Origin: Helicobacter labetoulli
GTDB lineage: Bacteria; Campylobacterota; Campylobacteria; Campylobacterales; Helicobacteraceae
Assembly (NCBI RefSeq): GCF_003670275.1
Contig: NZ_QXJF01000007.1
Coordinates: 87,202 to 126,609, forward strand
Length of the DNA stretch: 39,408 nucleotides
Direction: 5' to 3'
Part shown: piece after piece, positions 33,231 to 39,408 of the stretch
Layout: each line of letters begins with the position of its first letter
How positions within the stretch are numbered: position 1 is the first letter of the stretch
The notes under the pieces: model-generated
The model's database searches: none
Seen by the model: only the letters and a program-made list of their open reading frames with translations
Told to the model about the DNA's origin: nothing
Made by a program: the position numbers and the translations under genes

Positions 33231-34814
33231 TCACACTTCGCCAACACCAATTTGATAATACCTAAAGCCCTTAGATTCTAAGCCACAATGCTGATAAATA
33301 TTTCGTCCATCAAAGATAATAGGCTCTTTTAACAGCTTTGCTATTTCGCCAAAATCAGGACTTCTAAACTCCCGCCATTCAGTTAGCAGCACCAACGCTG
33401 CACAGCCCTGCAACGCACTATATTTACTCTCCATAAATGTAATAGAATCTAGCCTATCTTTGAGATAGAATCTTGCTTGTTCGTATGCCTTTGGATCATA
33501 GGCTTGTATCCTTGCCCCACGCTTAGTTAGCTCATTTATTAACACCAAAGAGCTTGCCTCACGCATATCATCAGTCTCTGGCTTAAAACTAAGCCCCCAT
33601 ACACAAAAGCTAAGCCCTTGCAGATTCTCCCCAAAATGCTTGACTATTTTTTCCACCAAAAACATTTTTTGCTTTTCATTGACTTCCTGCACCGCCTGCA
33701 AAATCTTTGCCGTGTAGCCCACATCTTTTGCACTCTTTTCTAACGCCCTTACATCTTTAGGGAAGCAGCTCCCGCCATACCCACAGCCCGGGTAAATAAA
33801 GCTATATCCTATGCGTGAGTCGCTGCCTATGCCCTGCCGCACATCATTGATATTTGCCCCCACACGCTCACAGATTTGACTCATCTCATTAATAAAGCTA
33901 ATCTTTGTAGCAAGCATTGCATTTGCTGCATATTTTGTCATCTCCGCAGATTCTATCCCCATCGCAATGAACCTATCGCTTTTCAATAAAAATGGTGCAT
34001 ACAAGGCTCTCATCACTTCTAATGCCCTTGTAGAATCTGTGCCGATAACCACTCTATCTGGACTCATAAAGTCTTTTATGGCAACGCCTTCTTTGAGAAA
34101 TTCGGGGTTGCTTACGACATCAAATGCAATGGGTTGCATTTCAGTTGAGTGATGAATGTTAGATTCTAAAAAATCATCGTTGTTTTCATTGTTTTCTTTT
34201 CGCAAAAAGGGATTTTGTTCTGCTTCTTTTTTTTGAGCTAAGGGGGAGAGGCTTGAATTAGGCGAGGTCGCTCCCTCCCCCTTAGCAATCCCCCACCCCG
34301 ACAGCGCCTCTAAAGTGGGCGTTTCACTTTGTGAATCGCTACTATGATTACCCAAAGACGAATTGCCTTGACAAGCTGAATGCCTCCCCCTTTTAATCAA
34401 CACAGATTCTATAATCTTTCTCACCTCCCTTGCCGTTCCCACCGGCACTGTGCTTTTATCCACAACCACGACATATTCTCGCTCTATATGACTGCCAATG
34501 TCTTGTGCCACAGCTTTAACAAAGGATAAATCCGCACTCCCATCTTCGCCCATCGGCGTGCCAACAGCAATGAAAATCACTTCTGCATTTGAGAGAGATT
34601 CCTTTTTATCCGTGTTAAATCGCAAGGTTTTAAGCTTTGCATTCTCACGCACCATTTCTTCTAAGCCCGGCTCATAGATAGGGATTTTTCCTTGCTTTAA
34701 AGATTCTATCTTTTTAGAATCTACATCAAGGCAAATCACTTCATTTCCCATTTGGGCAAAACACGCCCCAGCTACAAGCCCTACATACCCACTACCTATG
34801 ATTGTAACCTGCAT
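33231..34814 (-). CDS. ugd: UDP-glucose 6-dehydrogenase with an ~86-residue repeat-derived insert
   Basis: The enzyme oxidises UDP-glucose to UDP-glucuronate with two NAD+. The NAD motif [11 protein letters not shown] is at 6-16, catalytic Cys350 is in [13 protein letters not shown] and Lys411 in [12 protein letters not shown]. Length is 527 against about 440 in relatives. The excess lies at residues 143-228, between [11 protein letters not shown] and [16 protein letters not shown], and encodes [15 protein letters not shown] and [10 protein letters not shown], the same peptides that intergenic copy D can encode. An A8 run (34227-34234) lies inside the insert, and slippage would end translation before the catalytic domain. 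The product could feed UDP-xylose synthase. It stands upstream of the MORN gene on the same strand. Confidence 0.92.
   Translation of the reverse strand: MQVTIIGSGYVGLVAGACFAQMGNEVICLDVDSKKIESLKQGKIPIYEPGLEEMVRENAKLKTLRFNTDKKESLSNAEVIFIAVGTPMGEDGSADLSFVKAVAQDIGSHIEREYVVVVDKSTVPVGTAREVRKIIESVLIKRGRHSACQGNSSLGNHSSDSQSETPTLEALSGWGIAKGEGATSPNSSLSPLAQKKEAEQNPFLRKENNENNDDFLESNIHHSTEMQPIAFDVVSNPEFLKEGVAIKDFMSPDRVVIGTDSTRALEVMRALYAPFLLKSDRFIAMGIESAEMTKYAANAMLATKISFINEMSQICERVGANINDVRQGIGSDSRIGYSFIYPGCGYGGSCFPKDVRALEKSAKDVGYTAKILQAVQEVNEKQKMFLVEKIVKHFGENLQGLSFCVWGLSFKPETDDMREASSLVLINELTKRGARIQAYDPKAYEQARFYLKDRLDSITFMESKYSALQGCAALVLLTEWREFRSPDFGEIAKLLKEPIIFDGRNIYQHCGLESKGFRYYQIGVGEV
34227..34234 (-). 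repeat. A8 homopolymer inside the ugd insert
   Basis: Eight T on the plus strand, read as CAA AAA AAA GAA on the coding strand (Q-K-K-E). With eight the gene is in frame. It belongs to the inserted segment, not to the conserved enzyme. Confidence 0.8.
34238..34341 (-). repeat. Palindromic repeat, copy E (inside ugd, in frame)
   Basis: An inverted-orientation copy of D. The palindrome is at 34238-34285 (CTAAGGGGGAG ... CTCCCCCTTAG type arms with one mismatch), followed by the GGCGTTTCACTTTGTGAATC block at 34319-34338. The loop sequence differs from D at one base only, and the reading frame is the same. Confidence 0.85.
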
Positions 34815-34829
34815 TTTTGTCCTTAAAGC

Positions 34830-35372
34830 TTATTTGCTAGGCATATTTGAAAGGTTGTTAAAAATCGTGCGGAGTGAGCGTCTAATGACATTTTGCTTTT
34901 GCTCCTGTGTGATTTCTAGCTCATCGCCAACGCCGAGATATTTTTTTTCACTTAGCTTCAATGTGCTTGTTGCATTTTGCTGAATCGTCTTTGTCTTAGT
35001 TGTCATTGTGAAGCTTACATCGCTTTTTAAAGTCGCACTATCTTTGGTGCTAATAGCACTTGTATCTTCTTTTGTCTCTTGAATCTCAAAGCCGTATTTG
35101 ATGTTAAGCGTGTAGCTTGTTGGGCTGATTTTAGATTCAATCTTAAAACAACCACTTTTTGCAAGGCTTTCATCTAAGATTGCTTGAAAATCTTTTTTTG
35201 AAAGGATATTTTCCTTTGTAGTATCAATCTTACCAAGGGCAATAGTGTATTTTGGCTCATTACAAATTTGTGTAATCTCTCCATTATCCTGTGGTGTGCT
35301 AGGCTCACCTGAAAAGCACCCAGCCATCAATAATCCCAAACCAAAAGCTCCAAACATATGCAATGTTTTCAT
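34830..35372 (-). CDS. Predicted lipoprotein, unknown function
   Basis: A 180-residue protein with a lipoprotein signal (MKTLHMFGAFGLGLLMAGCF, lipidated Cys19). The mature part has YTIALGKIDTTKENILSKKD and a C-terminal QNVIRRSLRTIFNNL, with a middle rich in threonine, serine and lysine (TMTTKTKTIQQNATSTLKL). The F/A-I-L-D-E-S-L-A-K-S-G-C-F pattern recalls periplasmic proteins with a CsgG-like strand-helix fold, but I cannot assign it. It lies 15 bases upstream of ugd on the same strand and may be in its operon. Confidence 0.75.
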   Translation of the reverse strand: MKTLHMFGAFGLGLLMAGCFSGEPSTPQDNGEITQICNEPKYTIALGKIDTTKENILSKKDFQAILDESLAKSGCFKIESKISPTSYTLNIKYGFEIQETKEDTSAISTKDSATLKSDVSFTMTTKTKTIQQNATSTLKLSEKKYLGVGDELEITQEQKQNVIRRSLRTIFNNLSNMPSK

Positions 35373-35475
35373 CGTGTCTCCTTACAAAGTGAAATTTTAA
35401 ACGGATTTATTCTAGCTTAAGAATCTAAATTAGAAAAAACAAGAAGTGAAAAAGTGAGTTTTAAGGAAATTTTGT

Positions 35476-35510
35476 AAAAAAGAGTAGAATCCCACAAGTG
35501 TGAGATTCTA
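35476..35510 (-). terminator. Rho-independent terminator after the ferredoxin gene
   Basis: On the minus strand the stem TAGAATCTCACA / TGTGGGATTCTA (one mismatch, 35485-35510) is followed by CTCTTTTTTAC. It begins five bases after the ferredoxin stop codon. The stem uses the AGAATCT word that is so frequent in this window. Confidence 0.75.
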
Positions 35511-35515
35511 TCGGT

Positions 35516-35794
35516 TTAAGATATCACAGGGTGTGTGCCATCTCTCATATCAGCACCGATATTATCGCGATTGCTACTTCCCAATTCGCTCCATACGATG
35601 CAGCCATCAGTTGGGCAAGCACTTGCACAAGCAGGTTGCTCATTATGCCCAACACACTCTACGCATTTGTCTGAATACACATAGTAAATGCCTTCGCCTG
35701 TTGGATTATCATCATCATCAACGATAGCACTTACAGGACATTCATCAATACAAGAACCACAAGCGATACAAATATCTGTAATCTTAACAGCCAT
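35516..35794 (-). CDS. 2[4Fe-4S] ferredoxin
   Basis: A 92-residue small acidic electron carrier. Cluster 1: Cys9, 12, 15 and 19 (CIACGSCIDECP). Cluster 2: Cys44, 47, 56 and 60 (CVECVGHNEQPACASACP), with an eight-residue gap between Cys47 and Cys56, the YfhL/Alvin-type arrangement known from Campylobacterota ferredoxins. A further Cys65 follows. It probably serves pyruvate or 2-oxoglutarate oxidoreductases. AAGGGAG lies seven bases before the ATG. A TATACT -10 candidate on the minus strand is at plus 35843-35848. Confidence 0.93.
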   Translation of the reverse strand: MAVKITDICIACGSCIDECPVSAIVDDDDNPTGEGIYYVYSDKCVECVGHNEQPACASACPTDGCIVWSELGSSNRDNIGADMRDGTHPVIS

Positions 35795-36062
35795 AGCTTT
35801 GCTCCCTTATTTGTTGTTTGTTTGGGTTAAAACCCGAGCTGAAGTATAATCATACTTATCTTAAAAAACACATAAAATTAAGAATGAAAGTTTTATTTTA
35901 CTTTGCGTAACGATTTTTAGCTTTTTGAAAAGGCTGCTAGCTTTTGCTTAGAATCTGCCCTTATTGTAGATTCTAGGTTTGCAGTAGAAATTCAGCAAAG
36001 CTTATGTAGAATCCGCCAATTTGTTATTTAAAATTTATCTTAAAATATAGGGCGTGGGAGAT

Positions 36063-37103
36063 ATGGAAACAAGTCTGCTTTTTTTGGCTTTGGGTAGTTT
36101 TTTTATAAGTTTTGTGCTGTGTGTTGGCATTATCATCAGCTCTAGGCGATTTGGCGTTTTCATAGATAGTGGCACTTCGCATAAGCCTCAAAGATTCCAT
36201 ACTCAAGCCACGCCTCGTGCTGGAGGCATTGGAATCTTTAGTGCCTTTGCTTTGCTTATATTGTATGCATATTTTACCCAAATAAGCTTAGGCATAAACA
36301 CACAAACGCTGATTATCCTGCTTGGCAGTGGCATTATCTTTGCAAGTGGGTTGATAGAAGACTTTAGTGGGAATCTTTCTCCAAAAGTGCGTCTCATTAT
36401 GCAGTGCGTGGCGGCATTTGGCGTGTGTGCGTGGCTTGATGTGTATTTAAAGGATTTATCGCTTGGCTTTATTCTGCCCTACCTTATCGGTCTATTTTTT
36501 ACCACATTTGCACTTGTGGGGGTGAGTAATGCGATTAATATTATAGATGGATTCAATGGTTTAGCAAGTGGGGTGTGTTTGCTGATTTTAAGTGGGATTC
36601 TATATGTAGCCTATGATGTAAAAGATATGGAGATTTTTTATTGTGCTTTGGTGTTGTTTTTTGGAATCTTGGGATTTTTTGTGTGTAACTTTCCTTTGGG
36701 TAAGATATTTTTAGGAGATGGTGGGGCTTATTTTTTAGGATTTATCCTTGGTATGCTTTTAGTCTTACTCACGCAAAGGCATACTGAATCTGTGAGTGCT
36801 TTTTTTGGATTAAGCATTATGATATATCCTGTATGGGAAGTGGTGTTTTCTATATGGAGGAAGCGATTTAAACGCAAAATGTCCGCCACAAAGCCAGATA
36901 AGGTGCATTTGCATATGCTCGTTTTTAAACGCATTACACATTCTAATAAAAATACTTCACTTATTCTCCTTTTTTGCAATGTGCCTTTTGTGATTTTGAG
37001 TGTATGCTTTTATCAGCACACTTGGCTGCTTTTGGCATTTTGTGGGATTTTTGCCCTGCTTTATGGCTATTTTTATGCAAGATTAATCCGTTTTGGTATG
37101 TAA
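36063..37103 (+). CDS. WecA/MraY-type polyprenyl-phosphate sugar-1-phosphate transferase
   Basis: An inner-membrane protein of 346 residues with about ten hydrophobic segments. Motifs in order: HKPQRFHTQATPRAGGIGIF (substrate loop), LIEDFSG (Asp pair region), NAINIIDGFNGLASG, GKIFLGDGGAYFLGF (catalytic Asp) and a last loop with DKVHLHMLVFKR (HxH). The HxH loop and the wording put it with WecA/WbpL rather than MraY. It starts lipid-linked glycan synthesis by adding a sugar-1-phosphate to undecaprenyl phosphate. Start choice is ATG 36063; a GTG at 36054 is in frame and neither has a perfect ribosome binding site. Confidence 0.85.
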   Translation: METSLLFLALGSFFISFVLCVGIIISSRRFGVFIDSGTSHKPQRFHTQATPRAGGIGIFSAFALLILYAYFTQISLGINTQTLIILLGSGIIFASGLIEDFSGNLSPKVRLIMQCVAAFGVCAWLDVYLKDLSLGFILPYLIGLFFTTFALVGVSNAINIIDGFNGLASGVCLLILSGILYVAYDVKDMEIFYCALVLFFGILGFFVCNFPLGKIFLGDGGAYFLGFILGMLLVLLTQRHTESVSAFFGLSIMIYPVWEVVFSIWRKRFKRKMSATKPDKVHLHMLVFKRITHSNKNTSLILLFCNVPFVILSVCFYQHTWLLLAFCGIFALLYGYFYARLIRFGM

Positions 37104-37170
37104 TGCTCCCCTAATAGAAAACACCACTTCCCATTAGAGCTTTTTGAAAAGATTCTAACTTTTGGCTTAA
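37104..37170. other. Spacer after the WecA-like gene
   Basis: Short spacer with weak partial symmetry (CTAATAG / CATTAGAG near 37111-37141) followed by CTTTTT, a poor terminator candidate. Nothing else is seen. Confidence 0.35.
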
Positions 37171-37366
37171 GCTTTTATCAAGGAGTTCCTGCTTTTCTCT
37201 CCAGGGGGATTTTGGGGCGACTTACGCAATGGTGGAATATGCAAAGTCTCTAGGGCTTATTGCCATTTATGCCACGACTTTGCGAGAATCTAAGGAAATA
37301 TTAAACAAAGATGGCTCTATCACAAAGAAAAATATTTTTAGACATTGTATTTTTAGAAAATATTAA
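37171..37366 (+). pseudogene. Relic resembling the C-terminus of CRISPR-associated Csx20
   Basis: AFIKEFLLFS is read from 37171 in one frame; after a one-base shift near 37200 the next frame reads LQGDFGATYAMVEYAKSLGL and continues as IAIYATTLRESKEIL ... KDGSITKKNIFRHCIFRKY to TAA at 37364-37366. The order QGDFGATY - GLIxIYATT - DGS - FRHxxFRxY is the C-terminal half of the Csx20 family as I remember it, found with type III CRISPR systems and linked to cyclic oligoadenylate breakdown. The N-terminal half and cas genes are missing. Family call by memory only. Confidence 0.5.
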
Positions 37367-37496
37367 GCTAAATGCTCCCTTTGGAGTTGCGGATTCTGTG
37401 TAGATTCGGCAGTTTGCCATATTTTATTTGTAACAAAAAAATACTAGCACGATTTATTTTCTATAACACTAAGATTTTTTAAGGAATTTAATCATT

Positions 37497-39408
37497 ATGA
37501 GATATGCAAATAGCAGGAAATTTGGTGTTGCGATTGTGCTATCAGCTACATTGATGAGTGGGCTAAACGCACAAATTATCTATGCCGACAAGTTTTTCTA
37601 CCGCGATTTTTTGGACTTGATAGAGAAACGCACAAAAGCGGTGCGATTCTAGCGATGAATAACAGCACTGCGACTATAAAGAATCTTATTTTCAAAGGCT
37701 TAAATGGCAATAGAAGTGATATTGTAAATATTGAAAATGGCTCAAAGCTTGAAGTTACAGAATCTCTAGGCTTTGAAAGCTCTACATTTGATTTAAGCAA
37801 TCTCAACTCTATGGGTGGAAGCAACTTCACAAAGCCTACAAATTATGACCTTTTTGTAAAAGATAAATCGCAAATTACAGGTGCAAAAACGGATATTACC
37901 GGCAATGTTGGCGTAATGAATGAATCTACTCTAACTCTACAATCCATAACGCTAAAAGATACAACAACGCAAGGGTAAGAGTCCAAACCCGAAAATATTA
38001 AAAACTCCATTCTCGTAGATGGCAAAAAGTCTAGCCTTAATGTAAGTGGCAAAATCAGCTCACAAAAGCAAGATAATGCGCTGATTGCTGTGAATGGATT
38101 TAGAGAGACAACAGGGGTAGGGACAAGGGATATTGTAAAAGAGAGTGAGAGAAAAGAGGTCATACACGAAGCGACTTTGCAAGGATACGGCGTTAAATGT
38201 CGGCACGATTGTAGCGGAGAAGCTAAGCAATCTTACTTTGAATGTGGATAAAGATTCTAAATTTAATGTTACAAATTTTATGTTTAAGGGCGGAAGTGTC
38301 AGTAATGATAAATTCTATGGGCAAAATGTATGGCTACAAGATCAAGCACAGGTAACGCTCAAAGGCAATGCTGGGATAGAGCATAATCTCTATGTATCTG
38401 GGGATTCTACTTTTAAGATGGAAAATGACAAGGCTTTAAAGATTGATAAAGAGGGTGAGACTAAGATTCAAACTGAGATAGGCTCAAAGCTGGAGATAAA
38501 CAAGCTTGAAGCTGATAAAAAAAGCAATGTGTATATTGCCCTTGACTTAGAAAAGCTAGAAGTGAATCCTGCCACAAAACAAGCCGTTGTCAGCCAACAA
38601 AAGAACTTTGACATTGACGCAAAAGGTGGTAGTAATGTCTATGTGAATAGTTGGGATATGAACCGCACGGGCTTTGATAGTGGCAATACGAGCTTAAAAA
38701 CTGATGCAGATTCTAGAATCCACTTTGGAATCTTAAAGCATAATATGGCGAATAAAAACTATATAGATTCACCTATCAAAGCAAACCTTTCTATCTCGCA
38801 AAGCTTGACTTTAGAGAATGTGGGCAAACCAACGGCAAGTGGCGGGAATAAAGTCGCTCAAAATGGCTTGAATCCGGGAGCGGCTTCAAAGATGATCACA
38901 AGTGAGACTGCCAAAACGCCCACAAATCAAACGCACTCAGAATCTGATCCGCTGAAGCTACAAGCACAAGCGGGGACAAATGATGATAGATTCCACGCTT
39001 TAAAGCTAGAGGGCAACACTATGAGTTCAAATGGAGAGGTGCAAAACACAGGGAAAAATCTTACTTTGGGTGATGGCACACGCATTGAATAAAGCTAGAT
39101 AGCAGTATCAAAGCAGAATCTAGCAATGGTAGCAAACCCGGAGACTTCCAACTCAATAAATACTACACACTTATTTCAGCTGGGAGCATTACGGATAATC
39201 GCACGGATAAAAGAATCTACTTTACTTTTGCAAATGATAACACGCCTCTGTATTGGGTAACGATTGTAGAAAATGGCGAAGTGAAAGTGAAATTTACAAA
39301 AGAATATATCGCAAGGGCGAAGCATTGGAGAATAGAATCTTTGGTATCGTTAAAGATAATGTAGCCCTTGGTGTCGCTGTGGTGCAAAATGGACGCATTG
39401 AAGGCTTT
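37497..39408 (+). pseudogene. Autotransporter passenger with several frameshifts and a stop, 3' end outside the window
   Basis: ATG 37497 with AAGGA upstream starts a signal-peptide-like segment (RKFGVAIVLSATLMSGLNAQ). The frame then breaks at a T6 run (about 37607-37612); a seventh T would restore FFGLDRETHKSGAILAMNNS. Further lesions are an in-frame TAA at 37976-37978, a shift near 38190, a stop at 39090 with a shift into KLDSSIKAESSNGS, and a shift near 39318 into EALENRIFGIVKDN. The joined product is rich in N, S, T, K and short beta-strand repeats, as in Helicobacter VacA-like or large autotransporter adhesins. At least five breaks in 1.9 kb point to decay or to poor sequence at the contig end. 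Confidence 0.7.

Overview
The window reads as chromosomal DNA of a Campylobacterota bacterium, most likely an enterohepatic-type Helicobacter. The grounds are AT-rich DNA, a fur gene close in sequence to Helicobacter Fur, a pbp1A-tlpD pair, an flgH-pseF pair, a divergent lctP / lutABC lactate module and a modA-TOBE-modB-modC operon. I could not run any search, so the species is open. Both edges cut through genes: a glycosyltransferase that runs into a 64-base poly-C edge, and a broken autotransporter.

Layout. 1-1092: 3' part of a family 2 glycosyltransferase. 1118-4419 (minus): molybdate uptake operon with a ModE-type repressor and a strong palindromic operator candidate. 4430-9208: L-lactate oxidation (lutCBA, minus) and lactate permease (plus), closed by a good terminator. 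9251-16525 (minus): a surface-sugar cluster, transcribed galE, gtrA, a UDP-galactopyranose-mutase-like flavoenzyme, a polytopic membrane protein, UDP-xylose synthase and a GT90/CAP10 glycosyltransferase. 17156-28844: mostly housekeeping genes (Na+ symporter, carA, DUF507, pbp1A, tlpD, fur, tRNA-Lys, a pilin-like protein with a membrane protein, ilvA, an EamA exporter). 29252-30733: flgH and pseF. 30734-32263: a 1.5-kb gene-poor mosaic of repeats, a CRISPR-like repeat pair, a bounded inverted-repeat element and a miaA tail. 32264-37103: MORN-repeat protein, ugd, a lipoprotein, a ferredoxin and a WecA-like transferase. 37171-39408: a relic resembling the C-terminus of Csx20 and a decayed autotransporter.

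How genes work together. Ugd makes UDP-glucuronate, Uxs can turn it into UDP-xylose, and the GT90 enzyme is a plausible user. GalE and the mutase-like enzyme could supply galactopyranose or galactofuranose donors. GtrA, the membrane protein and the WecA-like protein fit lipid-linked glycan assembly. PseF activates pseudaminic acid for flagellin.

Most notable observation. Three sugar-nucleotide genes (galE, the mutase-like gene, ugd) each carry a long in-frame insertion of low-complexity sequence. For two of them the same palindromic DNA also lies between genes in this window, and in one case an intergenic copy can be translated in the same frame as the genic copy. This resembles the protein-embedded palindromic elements of Rickettsia. 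The inserts also bring homopolymers (G10 in galE, A8 in ugd), and the mutase-like gene is out of frame at an A7 run next to its start. Together this suggests that spreading repeat DNA has given surface-sugar enzymes phase-variable switches.
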